Shown here in pieces: positions 40,665 through 49,869 of a stretch of DNA of 64,000 nucleotides. Source of the DNA: Vibrio genomosp. F10 str. ZF-129 (GTDB lineage: Bacteria; Pseudomonadota; Gammaproteobacteria; Enterobacterales; Vibrionaceae); the NCBI RefSeq assembly GCF_000287055.2, contig NZ_AJYQ02000038.1, forward strand, positions 124,001 through 188,000, in the 5' to 3' direction. Both the position numbers and the translations under genes were made by a program. Below the pieces are notes generated by a model. That model was not told where the DNA came from. It saw only the letters and a list, made by a program, of their open reading frames with translations, and did no database searches. Within the stretch, counting starts at the first letter, position 1, and each line of letters opens with the position of its first letter.

Positions 40665-42113
40665 CTAATCTTGATGATCACGAGCGATCTGAATGAACTG
40701 CTCTTCAATGGCGATGAATGCATCCACAACAGATGGGTCAAAGTGAAGCCCTTTACCTTCAATAATGATCGACCGAGCTTCTTCATGACTAAAGGCGGGT
40801 TTGTACACTCGTTTGGAGATTAAGGCGTCATACACATCGGCTAATGCCATCAGTCTGCCAGATAGAGGAATGTCTTCCCCTTTCAATTGGTTAGGATAAC
40901 CGCTGCCGTTCCACTTTTCATGATGGGTGAGGGAAATCTCTTTTGCCAGTATCAAGAAGGAGGTCGTGCCCAGTTGTTCCTCTGCCATAGAGAGAGCTTG
41001 CGCCCCAATTTCTGGATGCTGCTTCATTATTTCAAATTCTTGTTCCGTTAATTTGCCAGGCTTGAGTAGTACATTATCTGGAACCCCAACTTTTCCTACA
41101 TCGTGCAGCGGCGCGGATTTATAGAGAAGCTCAATGTAGTCAGGAGAGAGCAGCTGCTCGTAACGTTTGTCGTGGCTCAATTCTGTCGCCAGTGCTTTAA
41201 CATATTCTTGTGTGCGCATAATGTGTGCGCCGGTTTCATTGTCACGAGATTCCGCAAGAGCCGACAAACTCATAATGGCAACATCACGAGTCACCTTAAC
41301 CTCATCTTGAGAAGATTGAAGACTATCAAGCATTTGGTTGGTTAAGTAAGCCATTGACCCCAGTTCATTATGCTCAAAGACAGGGAGACGTGTATTTATG
41401 TTTCCTTGGGTCACTTCAATGAGAGAGCACTCTTGGCTTAATAATATTTTCTTCATCAGTTTTGTCCATAGATACAAAATTACTCCTGCATAACCGCCTA
41501 AGACGAAAGAAATATAGATAAACTCCTTGATCACACTTAACTGGCCTGATCCATCTAACAAGCGGTCCGGTCTATGTTGTAGCCAGAAAATATCTTTTAA
41601 CGCAACCATGGCTAACATCGTGGTGAGAGTGATGAGTAATAAGGCCATCATCATAATCATTTGCTTGACTATGGACTCACGTTGACCCGCTAATACTTCG
41701 CTCTCATTTCGATTATCTTGCCATAATTCAAAGTGCGCTATTTTTGAGTGGAGTTGCAAAATCGTGCCGGTAAAAAAACCAAACAGCGTCATACCGAAGA
41801 GAACTTTAAGATTGCTTTCTATTGGAAAGTCGTAGCTGAAGTTATAAAACAGCGCGAGTGGAATACTGAAAATAAAGAACAGTAGAGGCTCAGATTGGGT
41901 TACATTTTGTGTTGCCCAAGAGTCATGGCTCATTGATAGTCGATGACGAACAAACCACATGAAAGTAAAAGTAATCCCAACATGAACCAGTATTTCGTTG
42001 GCCGTTAATGTCTCTAGCATAGGGCAGACTCGTCCCCCATAGATAGCAAAGATGACACCAGCAAGAATGTACATTTTGAGAGTTAGTGAAACATTGTACC
42101 GATAGTTTGTCAT
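40665..42113 (-). CDS. Membrane-bound HAMP/HD-GYP c-di-GMP phosphodiesterase
   Basis: 482 residues. The N-terminal half holds about five to six membrane helices, then a HAMP-like linker (about 225-275; LIEVTQGNINTRLPVFEHNELG) and an HD-GYP domain with complete motifs: ESRDNETGAHIMRT, HDVGKVGVPDNVLLKPGKL, HPEIG, HHEKWNGSGYP and ALADVYDAL. It should hydrolyse c-di-GMP to GMP. It is divergent from a GGDEF gene, so making and breaking enzymes share one control region. Confidence 0.92.
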   Translation of the reverse strand: MTNYRYNVSLTLKMYILAGVIFAIYGGRVCPMLETLTANEILVHVGITFTFMWFVRHRLSMSHDSWATQNVTQSEPLLFFIFSIPLALFYNFSYDFPIESNLKVLFGMTLFGFFTGTILQLHSKIAHFELWQDNRNESEVLAGQRESIVKQMIMMMALLLITLTTMLAMVALKDIFWLQHRPDRLLDGSGQLSVIKEFIYISFVLGGYAGVILYLWTKLMKKILLSQECSLIEVTQGNINTRLPVFEHNELGSMAYLTNQMLDSLQSSQDEVKVTRDVAIMSLSALAESRDNETGAHIMRTQEYVKALATELSHDKRYEQLLSPDYIELLYKSAPLHDVGKVGVPDNVLLKPGKLTEQEFEIMKQHPEIGAQALSMAEEQLGTTSFLILAKEISLTHHEKWNGSGYPNQLKGEDIPLSGRLMALADVYDALISKRVYKPAFSHEEARSIIIEGKGLHFDPSVVDAFIAIEEQFIQIARDHQD

Positions 42114-42415
42114 AGCCTAGTTACCATATTTTTGGTCTATTTGTTAGTTTACTCGTTGAAACCAATTCTGCCTTTAAGTAGACCGAGTAAGTAATAAAAC
42201 GCTTTCAAATTTGCTTATCATTATCATCATCCCGTTGAGCAACCAGTGCTGTTGCAGCTTGTATGGAGAGAGGTGACATTGAGGATAGAGCGTCACACAG
42301 AGCAAATTGTGACATGTTAGAGTGTGCTGTACTGTAATTACTGTTATTATTATTATCAGTAATTATTTTCCTGTTGTTGAATGCCCACTTACCGATTGTA
42401 AAGGAAATAACATTA
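42114..42415. other. Control region between HD-GYP and GGDEF genes
   Basis: About 300 bases serving two divergent c-di-GMP genes. It contains a 9-base perfect inverted repeat, TAATTACTG (42335-42343) and CAGTAATTA (42357-42365), around an ATT-rich spacer of 13 bases, and a sequence at 42213-42231 matching the Fur consensus at 14 of 19 positions. Either could regulate one or both genes; neither is established. Confidence 0.5.
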
Positions 42416-43522
42416 GTGTCTCTAAAAACACATAATTTTGTTGCTGAAAAGCTTGTAGAAGTCGTGGAAGATAAACATCGTCGACAAAGAATGATGGTGA
42501 ATGCGCTAACGGTTTTGGGCTTGTTCTTTCTTACTCTTTTTAGCTTGTTTAACTTTAATAATCAAAATATTACTCTTGCCAGTATTTTAGCTTTTTTTTC
42601 TGTTTCCGGCCTAGCTAACATCTACGTTATGAGCCGGTGGAGAAATGCAGGTTTGATCGTATTAACGACGATTATCTATTCACTTTCAACGATATTGGTC
42701 GTTTCTGGGGGCTATCAAAATACAGGTTCCCTTTGGGTTTATCCGCTAGCTGCTATCAGTATTTTCATTAATCATTTTCGCCAAGGGCTCATTCTAAATA
42801 CTTTTTTTATTGGCGTATTAACCTTATTGATCGTTAATGATTGGCTCATTGCTGACTATAACGATGTGATGAAAATTCGTTTTATTATTACTTTATCTGC
42901 ACTGAGTGGTATGTGTCATATTTTGATCTATTTTCAAAATAAAGCAGATGATTACATATTGAAAATGCATGAAGAAGGTATCCATAACTTAGCCTATTTT
43001 GATGGATTGACTCAATTAGCCAACCGAGCCACTTTTCGTTCTATATTAGGCCGTACAATGCAAAGAATATCGACTCAGCGTTCTGCCTTAATATACATTG
43101 ACCTCGATAACTTTAAGCAGATCAACGATGATTATGGACACGATACTGGAGATAGTGTGCTCGTAGACTTTGGTTACCATTTAAAGAGGATTGCTAGCGA
43201 TAGAATAGGGGATGGATTAAGCCAGTATGATGTGGCGAGGTTAGGTGGTGATGAGTTTGCGGTTTTTGTTAAACAGGCACCACGTGGAGAAAATAACGTC
43301 GTTACGCTAGCGGATGATGTGATTGATCTGTTTTCAAATGATCGACTAGAAAGCCTTAGAGGTCTGAAACACTCAATGTCTGCAAGTATTGGCGTTGTAT
43401 TTACCTCAGAAGAACAAACGAATTTATACGACAGTTTAAGAGTGGCTGATCAAGCAATGTACGAAGCGAAAAAAGCGAGAAAAGGTCAGGTTAGGATCAT
43501 TGACCTAGAACAAACCATATAA
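42416..43522 (+). CDS. Membrane-bound GGDEF diguanylate cyclase
   Basis: 368 residues from the GTG at 42416, chosen because AGGA lies about 11 bases upstream; TTG codons at 42374 and 42377 are weaker alternatives. Five to six membrane helices (for example LTVLGLFFLTLFSLF, GLIVLTTIIYSLSTILVV) precede a GGDEF domain (about 200-365) with LTQLANRATF, IDLDNFKQINDDYGHD and RLGGDEF. The I-site position is not RxxD (LSQY), so product inhibition is unlikely. Divergent from the HD-GYP gene. Confidence 0.88.
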   Translation: MSLKTHNFVAEKLVEVVEDKHRRQRMMVNALTVLGLFFLTLFSLFNFNNQNITLASILAFFSVSGLANIYVMSRWRNAGLIVLTTIIYSLSTILVVSGGYQNTGSLWVYPLAAISIFINHFRQGLILNTFFIGVLTLLIVNDWLIADYNDVMKIRFIITLSALSGMCHILIYFQNKADDYILKMHEEGIHNLAYFDGLTQLANRATFRSILGRTMQRISTQRSALIYIDLDNFKQINDDYGHDTGDSVLVDFGYHLKRIASDRIGDGLSQYDVARLGGDEFAVFVKQAPRGENNVVTLADDVIDLFSNDRLESLRGLKHSMSASIGVVFTSEEQTNLYDSLRVADQAMYEAKKARKGQVRIIDLEQTI

Positions 43523-43558
43523 ATAAACGATATAAATAGCTGGATAGACATGAAAATA

Positions 43559-43593
43559 AAAAGCCGGACATCAAATTGTGATGGCCGGCTTTT
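43559..43593. terminator. Bidirectional terminator between GGDEF gene and asnS
   Basis: AAAAGCCGG-a-CATCA / TGATG-g-CCGGCTTTT stem with a five-base loop. It lies between convergent stops and has A/T tracts suited to both directions. Confidence 0.85.
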
Positions 43594-43611
43594 AAAGTTC
43601 TATCAAACGGT

Positions 43612-45012
43612 TTAGAAGTTTGCTGAACGCGGAGTACGTGGGAATGGAATCACGTCACGAACGTTACCCATACCTGTTACGTAAGAGACTAGACGCTCGA
43701 AACCAAGACCGAAACCAGCGTGTGGCACTGTGCCGTATTTACGTAGATCGCGGTACCAGCTCATGTGCTCTGGGTCGATACCCATTGCGATCATACGCTC
43801 ATCTAGAATGTCTAGACGCTCTTCACGTTGCGCACCACCAATGATTTCACCGATGCCTGGTGCAAGTACGTCCATTGCTGCAACGGTTTTTCCGTCGTCG
43901 TTTAAGCGCATGTAGAAAGCTTTGATGTCTTTCGGGTAGTTCTTAACGATAACCGGTGCTTTGAAGTGCTCTTCAGCTAGGTAACGCTCATGTTCAGAAG
44001 ACATGTCGATGCCCCACTCAACGTCAAACTCAAATTTCTTACCAGAGTCTAGTAGGATTTGGATTGCGTCGGTGTAGTCAACCTGTGCGAAATCAGCGTC
44101 AACGAATTGCTCTAGACGAGTAATTGCTTGCTTGTCGATGCGAGAAGCGAAGAACTCAAGGTCGTCGCGTCGCTCTTCAAGAACAGCAGCGAACACATAC
44201 TTAAGCATGTCTTCAGCCAGTTTTGCTACATCGTCAAGGTCTGCAAACGCAACTTCAGGCTCAACCATCCAGAATTCTGCTAGGTGGCGGCTTGTGTTTG
44301 AGTTTTCAGCACGGAACGTTGGGCCGAAGGTGTAAACCTTGCTGAGTGCACAAGCGTAAGCTTCCGCGTTAAGTTGGCCAGATACGGTTAGGAACGTCTC
44401 TTTGCCGAAGAAATCTTCGTTGAAGTCGACGTCGCCTTTTTCAGTGCGTGGTAGGTTTTCCATGTCTAGCGTAGAAACGCGGAACATTTCACCAGCGCCT
44501 TCTGCATCAGATGCAGTGATAAGCGGAGCAGAAGTCCAGAAGAAGCCTTGCTCGTGGTAGAAACGGTGAATCGCTTGAGATAGACAGTTACGTACACGTG
44601 CTACCGCGCCGATCACGTTTGTACGTGGACGTAGGTGAGCAACTTCACGAAGGTATTCGATAGAGTGACGTGTCTTAGCCATTGGGTAAGTGTCAGCATC
44701 TTCAACCCAACCAACGACTTTAACGTCGGTTGCAGCGAGTTCGAAGTCTTGGCCTTTTGCAGGAGACTCAACAATCTTACCTGTTACTTCAACAGAGCAG
44801 CCAGTCGTTAGCTTTAATACTTCGTTTTCGTAATTATTAAGATTATTAGGGACCACGGCCTGAATCGGGTCGAAACAAGAGCCGTCATAAATGGCAAGGA
44901 AAGAGATTCCAGCTTTGGAATCACGACGTGAACGGATCCAGCCTCGAACAGTGACTTCACTGTCTACCGCTAGCTTGCCGCCAAGTACGTCTGTTACAGG
45001 CGCGTAAGTCAT
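43612..45012 (-). CDS. asnS: Asparaginyl-tRNA synthetase
   Basis: 466 residues from the ATG at 45012; the longer frame (45045) adds 11 residues not found in E. coli AsnRS. Class IIb synthetase: anticodon-binding OB-fold ([18 protein letters not shown]), then the catalytic core with motif 2 [19 protein letters not shown] and motif 3 [12 protein letters not shown]. Charges tRNA-Asn with asparagine. Monocistronic. Confidence 0.96.
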   Translation of the reverse strand: MTYAPVTDVLGGKLAVDSEVTVRGWIRSRRDSKAGISFLAIYDGSCFDPIQAVVPNNLNNYENEVLKLTTGCSVEVTGKIVESPAKGQDFELAATDVKVVGWVEDADTYPMAKTRHSIEYLREVAHLRPRTNVIGAVARVRNCLSQAIHRFYHEQGFFWTSAPLITASDAEGAGEMFRVSTLDMENLPRTEKGDVDFNEDFFGKETFLTVSGQLNAEAYACALSKVYTFGPTFRAENSNTSRHLAEFWMVEPEVAFADLDDVAKLAEDMLKYVFAAVLEERRDDLEFFASRIDKQAITRLEQFVDADFAQVDYTDAIQILLDSGKKFEFDVEWGIDMSSEHERYLAEEHFKAPVIVKNYPKDIKAFYMRLNDDGKTVAAMDVLAPGIGEIIGGAQREERLDILDERMIAMGIDPEHMSWYRDLRKYGTVPHAGFGLGFERLVSYVTGMGNVRDVIPFPRTPRSANF

Positions 45013-45215
45013 GTTGGTTTCATTCTCCATAAAGGGATAAATCACCCAGTGCCGCTGATCGCTTGCTCTCTAGGTCAACTCGTTTGTCAACAAAGATAAA
45101 GAAGCAGAACTTACAGCACTAGGGCAGTTAAAACATTGTAATCGATAGGACATATTACCTGTCATATCGAGAGCTTCAACCTTTATTATCCTTCATCCGG
45201 CGAATATTTATCCAT

Positions 45216-46835
45216 TCATGTGGATTTCTTGTCTGAAAGGGTGAATTGGTTTAATAAAGCTTCTAAACGGTCAGATAATTGCTCAAGATTTATACTGATT
45301 TCACGCGTTTGTGTTGCGGAACTCGACGTGTCATCAGAGTGACGAGTGATGACGTCTATTTTTCCGAGTATATCTTGGTTAATTTGAGTGCTGACTTGAC
45401 TTTGTTGTTGAATACTGTCTGCGTGATTTAATGCTTGCTGCATTTCAGTAACCACTTCGTTCATTGCAGAAGATAAAGCATCAATAACGGTGGACCGTTG
45501 ATGTGCCTGATCACAAACATTGTCGACAGAGAGCAGCGAGCCTTCACTATTTGATTGAAGCTCGGAAATAATACGTTCAATACTGTCCGTCGCTTCTGAT
45601 GTCCGACTCGCAAGCTGTCTGACCTCGTCGGCAACAACTGCAAACCCACGTCCTTGCTCTCCAGCTCGTGCCGCTTCTATTGCCGCATTCAGTGCCAGTA
45701 AATTGGTCTGGTCAGCAATCCCCTTAATCACAGCCAAAATACTAGAAACTTCATTGGTTTGGTTGTTAAGTTGCAGAATATTGTCTTTAACGTTCTCAAT
45801 ATCGCCGACAAGGTTTTTAACACCGTCACTCGCTTGGTGTGCTTGGTTTGCACTGTCTTTAGCAATTGTGGTGGTATGTTTAATTAACGATGACGCATCG
45901 ACAGTCGCTTGTTCCACTTGATTTTGCTGATTTTGCATTTGTTCAATATTGGCTTGCACATCAGCAGTTTCTTGTTGTTGGTTATTTGCAGCATGATCGG
46001 TGATTTTAGCAACATCAATTAGAGTCGCCGCCGATGCGGACAAGCTGTGGGAAGTTTCTTGCACTTTACTTAAGCTATCACTCACGGTAGACATGAACGA
46101 ATTAATCGCATTAGAAAGGTCGCCAATTTCATCATTTTTTGTGTTACGTACGCGTTTTGACAGATCTTTTGTTTGACTGACAGATTGCATGAATTGGGAA
46201 GTGCGTTGAATCGGGCGAACAATCGTTTTTCGGATAACAACGAGTGTGATGAGAAAACCCACAAATGAAATCAGCGCGGTGATTCCCAAAGCAAAGATGG
46301 TTTGGCTATTAATGAGTTTGTTCACGTTGGTTAAGTTGTACTCTAAACGAATCGCTCCTAGTACTTCACCTTCGGAAGCCAAGTGGCAAGACACACAGTT
46401 GGTCCCGCGGTAATTTTCGCTCGATTTCATCGGCAGCGCGACGACAATCCCATTGCCCCATTCACCCGAATACGGTTCAATCACGGTTTCACCGGCAAGC
46501 GCTCTGCGATCAATGTCATCGCTTGGTTGTTGGTTTGCTTTACCTTCTCCATATATTTTGCTGACTGCATCCGCGCGTAGCACTTTGACGTTTTCAATGC
46601 CCTCTTGGGCCATCGCTTTCTCTCTCAATGTCTCTTTTTGAGCCATGGTACCCGTGAGCATCATCATGTTAAGGCTATCGAAATAGTTGCTCGCTTTTTC
46701 ATGCAGTTGTTCACTGAGTACCGAGTTGATCAGGTTGCGCTGCTGGATGTATTGATAACCAGTAGATACCGATAATACCAGTGTAGAGACGGAGATTAAG
46801 GTCACGAGTAGTTTGAAGCTGACGGATATTTTCAT
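45216..46835 (-). CDS. Methyl-accepting chemotaxis protein with periplasmic CxxCH haem motif
   Basis: 539 residues. Helix 1 (about 7-29), a periplasmic domain of about 150 residues, helix 2 (about 183-205), a HAMP linker and a cytoplasmic signalling hairpin with the invariant tip [20 protein letters not shown] and [15 protein letters not shown]. The periplasmic domain contains CVSCH (Cys-147, Cys-150, His-151), the attachment motif for c-type haem, 30 residues before helix 2. The conserved frame ([16 protein letters not shown]) fits a PAS-like sensor domain known in haem-containing receptors. It should sense a redox state or a gas such as NO or O2. No CheR-binding pentapeptide at the C-terminus. 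Monocistronic. Confidence 0.88.
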   Translation of the reverse strand: MKISVSFKLLVTLISVSTLVLSVSTGYQYIQQRNLINSVLSEQLHEKASNYFDSLNMMMLTGTMAQKETLREKAMAQEGIENVKVLRADAVSKIYGEGKANQQPSDDIDRRALAGETVIEPYSGEWGNGIVVALPMKSSENYRGTNCVSCHLASEGEVLGAIRLEYNLTNVNKLINSQTIFALGITALISFVGFLITLVVIRKTIVRPIQRTSQFMQSVSQTKDLSKRVRNTKNDEIGDLSNAINSFMSTVSDSLSKVQETSHSLSASAATLIDVAKITDHAANNQQQETADVQANIEQMQNQQNQVEQATVDASSLIKHTTTIAKDSANQAHQASDGVKNLVGDIENVKDNILQLNNQTNEVSSILAVIKGIADQTNLLALNAAIEAARAGEQGRGFAVVADEVRQLASRTSEATDSIERIISELQSNSEGSLLSVDNVCDQAHQRSTVIDALSSAMNEVVTEMQQALNHADSIQQQSQVSTQINQDILGKIDVITRHSDDTSSSATQTREISINLEQLSDRLEALLNQFTLSDKKST

Positions 46836-47165
46836 AATGTTATTTTTATAGTTTTTTAACAGACGTCTCTAATATACCTTGTTTGAAGTAAGGTTAATAT
46901 GGTGGGTGTATTGTTGATGTGATATGTGACATAAGGTTTCATTGTAAATGTGATGTTAGCATCTTGTGATGTCGCTGTTTTTCATGTGATACATGTACAA
47001 ATGATAAATGCCAAGTCTTATGAACCAAGTTTAAGTGTCAAGGGTAGCGGTAACACTGGGTGCTTGAAGGGCCCAGTTAAGTGGTATAATTTCTCTTAAC
47101 TAAACGTTGTCACAACGTGGGTTATTTCTTACTATTGCGCGTCGTTAAAAACCTAGAGAATAAAA
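46836..47165. other. Control region between the chemoreceptor gene and queD
   Basis: 330 bases between divergent genes. Five TGTGA pentamers in the same orientation start at 46918, 46925, 46949, 46965 and 46985, none paired with TCACA at CRP spacing. The queD promoter is at its right end. A lone met box (AGACGTCT, 46861-46868) is probably chance. Confidence 0.5.
47062..47090 (+). promoter_or_regulatory. Candidate queD promoter
   Basis: A perfect -10 (TATAAT, 47085-47090) with a weak -35 (GCTTGA, 47062-47067) at 17-base spacing, giving a leader of about 70 bases. Confidence 0.5.
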
Positions 47166-47531
47166 ATGAAAGCTGAATTGTACAAAGAGTTTATGTTTGA
47201 AGCTGCACACCATCTGCCACATGTACCAGAAGGGCACAAGTGTGGTCGTCTTCATGGACACTCTTTTTTGGTTCGTCTTTTTGTTGAAGGTGAGGTGGAT
47301 CCCCACACTGGTTGGGTGATTGATTTTTCAGAAATTAAAGAAGCATTTAAGCCGATTTATGATCGCCTTGATCACTACTACCTAAATGATATTAAAGGGT
47401 TAGAGAACCCGACTAGTGAAGTTTTAGCTAAGTGGATTTGGCTAGAATTGAAACCAAGTCTTCCGCTGCTGAGTAAAGTTGAGATTAAAGAGACCTGCAC
47501 GGCGGGTTGTATTTATGTTGGTGAAAATTAA
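47166..47531 (+). CDS. queD: 6-carboxy-5,6,7,8-tetrahydropterin synthase QueD
   Basis: 121 residues, near-identical in outline to E. coli Que[24 protein letters not shown] with zinc-binding His and the active Cys, [31 protein letters not shown] and [10 protein letters not shown]. It converts dihydroneopterin triphosphate to carboxytetrahydropterin, the first committed step of queuosine synthesis after GTP cyclohydrolase. Own promoter and terminator; no preQ1 riboswitch recognised in the leader. Confidence 0.96.
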   Translation: MKAELYKEFMFEAAHHLPHVPEGHKCGRLHGHSFLVRLFVEGEVDPHTGWVIDFSEIKEAFKPIYDRLDHYYLNDIKGLENPTSEVLAKWIWLELKPSLPLLSKVEIKETCTAGCIYVGEN

Positions 47532-47550
47532 GCATTAACAAGAATGGTAT

Positions 47551-47580
47551 AAAAAGCGAAGCAGGTCTTCGCTTTTTTTT
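47551..47580 (+). terminator. Terminator after queD
   Basis: AAAAAGCGAAG / CTTCGCTTTTT stem with five-base loop and a run of eight Ts. Confidence 0.93.
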
Positions 47581-47689
47581 CGCCTAAGCACTCTCGTTAC
47601 CGCACTCGCGTTAACATCAAACTGACGTTGTGGTTCTGGCTAATTAAGGGTAAAAGTACTTAGGTGAAGCACAAAGGGAACTTGTTTTT

Positions 47690-48364
47690 ATGATGTTACG
47701 ACTCTCAATCATTGTTCAATCCGTATTAGCCATAGCGATTCTATATCTAGGTTTTGCTATTCATGGTTTTACCGAAAAAGTCGGTGAAGTCGTCGATAAA
47801 TACCCGCAAATGGTCACAGATATTAGTAATATTACCGATAAACTCGAAATAAAAGAATGGTTGCTGTTTGCTGAACATGTTGAAGCTATTGCTCCACAGA
47901 TTTTGGTCGCGGTTAACGATGTGAATAAGACGCTGGTGGAAGTGAACCAGACGGTGGATTCTGTTGACAAGAAAATTCCTGCTATCGTGTCAGAATTTAC
48001 TGCGTATCGCGAGAACACTATCCCATCAGCCCTAGCTGAAATGAAACATTACCGTGTTGATGTCGTTCCAGCTGCAGTCAATGAACTCAAGAAATACCGG
48101 ATAGATGTTATTCCTCCTGCCTTGTTAGAAAGTAAAGCGTACCGTTCAACGGTGATACCGAATGTCTTAACAGAATCCAATAACCTACGAAGCGATATCC
48201 CGCCCATGCTCGCCAAAGCCGATGAGATTATTGATAAGACACAGCAAATAGCCGCAGAAGCGACACAAGGCGCAGTGAAAGGGGTAGTGTTATCCCCAAT
48301 AAACCTACTTCGAGGTGCTGGCGATGAAATACGATCTAAGGTGACTCTTGATTCTTTAGAATAA
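47690..48364 (+). CDS. Membrane-anchored protein with 15-residue tandem repeats
   Basis: 224 residues. An N-terminal hydrophobic segment (IIVQSVLAIAILYLGFAI) acts as membrane anchor, followed by a helical region. From residue 106 come five tandem repeats of 15 residues (last one 14), each of the form YRxxxIPxALxExxx: YRENTIPSALAEMKH, YRVDVVPAAVNELKK, YRIDVIPPALLESKA, YRSTVIPNVLTESNN, LRSDIPPMLAKADE. Each has a conserved Arg, Pro and Glu or Ala-Asp, suggesting a rod of short helices broken at proline, probably in the periplasm. I recognise no family. It has its own 5' region and lies convergent with sdaA. Confidence 0.75.
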   Translation: MMLRLSIIVQSVLAIAILYLGFAIHGFTEKVGEVVDKYPQMVTDISNITDKLEIKEWLLFAEHVEAIAPQILVAVNDVNKTLVEVNQTVDSVDKKIPAIVSEFTAYRENTIPSALAEMKHYRVDVVPAAVNELKKYRIDVIPPALLESKAYRSTVIPNVLTESNNLRSDIPPMLAKADEIIDKTQQIAAEATQGAVKGVVLSPINLLRGAGDEIRSKVTLDSLE

Positions 48365-48365
48365 T

Positions 48366-48392
48366 AAAAAGCCCAGGCTATATGCTTGGGCT
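48366..48392 (-). terminator. Terminator after sdaA
   Basis: AGCCCA-g-GC / GC-t-TGGGCT stem around a five-base loop, with a T tract on the minus strand. Lies between convergent stops and may also serve the repeat-protein gene. Confidence 0.75.
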
Positions 48393-48429
48393 CCATCTTC
48401 GATAAGTGCAAAACTAGAAAGGTAGGTTT

Positions 48430-49791
48430 CTAACAAACGACCTTGATAGCCAATCCACCTTGAGAGGTTTCACGGTATTTTGCGTTCATGTCTTTACCCG
48501 TTTCCAGCATGGTTTCAATCACTTTATCAAGCGAAACGCGAGGAGCAGAAGAGCGACGCAATGCCATACGAGTCGAGTTGATCGCTTTAACCGCCGCAAT
48601 ACCATTTCGCTCAATACATGGCACTTGAACCTGGCCAGCGACGGGGTCACAGGTTAAGCCTAGGTTATGTTCCATAGCGATTTCTGCAGCCATACATACT
48701 TGCTCAGGGCTTCCACCCATAAGCTCAGCAAGGCCAGCAGCAGCCATAGAGCAAGCCACACCGACTTCACCTTGACAGCCGACTTCGGCACCAGAGATAG
48801 AAGCATTACGTTTATACAAACCGCCGATAGCACCCGAGGCTGCAAAATAGCGTGTGTAATCTTTTTCGGTCACGGTTTGAATGAATTTATCGTAGTAAGC
48901 AAGAACCGCCGGAATGATGCCACAAGCACCATTTGTCGGTGCTGTCACGACACGGCCGCCAGCCGCATTTTCTTCATTAACGGCAAAGGCAAACATGTTT
49001 ACCCAGTCAACCACCGCCATAGGATCGGTTGTGGTCTTTTCAGACGTCATTAACAATTGGCGCAGAGCAGGAGCACGACGTGGCACACGCAGTGGACCAG
49101 GAAGAATACCTTCGGTGCTCATCCCACGATCCATGCATTCGCGCATGGTTTTCCAAATGTTCGCGTAGTATGTGCGAGATTCTTCATCAGAATGGAGTGA
49201 CTTTTCGTTTTCCATCACCAATGTACTGATGGACAAACCACTCTCTTTACACTGTTCAATCAGTTGCTCAGCTGAGGTGAATTCGTACGGCACTTTAATG
49301 GGATTTTGATCTTCTTTACCAAAGTTTTCTTCATCAACGATGAAGCCACCGCCGATAGAGTAATACGTTTTTGAGTAAGCAACGTCTTCCTCGATCCAAG
49401 CGTGTATCTGCATGCCATTTTCGTGAAGAGATAAGTTTGAAGTATGGAAATTCATTCCGCCATCTTTTGGAAAAGAGACAGTATGGCAATGCATACCTAC
49501 AGGCAGACGCTCTGTTTCTTCAACACGAGCGATAAAGCCTGGAATGGAATCGATATCGACTTTTTCAGGGGAATTTCCAGCAAGACCCATGATGATGGCG
49601 ATATCGGTGTGGTGACCTTTCCCTGTCAGTGATAATGATCCATAAACGTCCACGGTGATTTTAGTAATGTCGCGCAATTTTCCCATTGAGCGTAAATCAT
49701 CAATAAATTCTTTACCCGCTTTCATTGGTCCTACTGTGTGTGAGCTTGAAGGACCAACACCGATTTTATAGATGTCGAATACACTGATCAT
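48430..49791 (-). CDS. sdaA: L-serine dehydratase (iron-sulfur type)
   Basis: 453 residues, single-chain SdaA. It deaminates L-serine to pyruvate and ammonia. Landmarks: SVFDIYKIGVGPSSSHTVGP at the N-terminus, APTNGACGIIPAV, GAEVGCQGEVGVACSMAAAG and CDPVAGQVQVPCIERN, which supply cysteines for the 4Fe-4S cluster. It follows sdaC on the same strand with a 78-base gap that contains a hairpin. Confidence 0.95.
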   Translation of the reverse strand: MISVFDIYKIGVGPSSSHTVGPMKAGKEFIDDLRSMGKLRDITKITVDVYGSLSLTGKGHHTDIAIIMGLAGNSPEKVDIDSIPGFIARVEETERLPVGMHCHTVSFPKDGGMNFHTSNLSLHENGMQIHAWIEEDVAYSKTYYSIGGGFIVDEENFGKEDQNPIKVPYEFTSAEQLIEQCKESGLSISTLVMENEKSLHSDEESRTYYANIWKTMRECMDRGMSTEGILPGPLRVPRRAPALRQLLMTSEKTTTDPMAVVDWVNMFAFAVNEENAAGGRVVTAPTNGACGIIPAVLAYYDKFIQTVTEKDYTRYFAASGAIGGLYKRNASISGAEVGCQGEVGVACSMAAAGLAELMGGSPEQVCMAAEIAMEHNLGLTCDPVAGQVQVPCIERNGIAAVKAINSTRMALRRSSAPRVSLDKVIETMLETGKDMNAKYRETSQGGLAIKVVC

Positions 49792-49811
49792 ATTTGAAAC
49801 CTCATTAGAAA

Positions 49812-49831
49812 AGGCTCCTGATCTGGAGCCT
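49812..49831 (-). terminator. Intercistronic hairpin between sdaC and sdaA
   Basis: Perfect AGGCTCC / GGAGCCT stem, six-base loop, followed on the minus strand by TTTTCT. Too weak a T tract for a full terminator; it may attenuate sdaA or stabilise the sdaC transcript. Confidence 0.5.
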
Positions 49832-49869
49832 AATTATAGTTATTATATCTAATCAAGATTAGATTCGGC

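Noticed and set aside
46861..46868. Perfect met box AGACGTCT upstream of the chemoreceptor gene
   Set aside because: MetJ needs two or more adjacent boxes; neighbouring 8-mers do not match.
47091..47165. Possible preQ1 riboswitch in the queD leader
   Set aside because: The short leader lacks the C-rich loop and A-rich tail pairing expected of that class.
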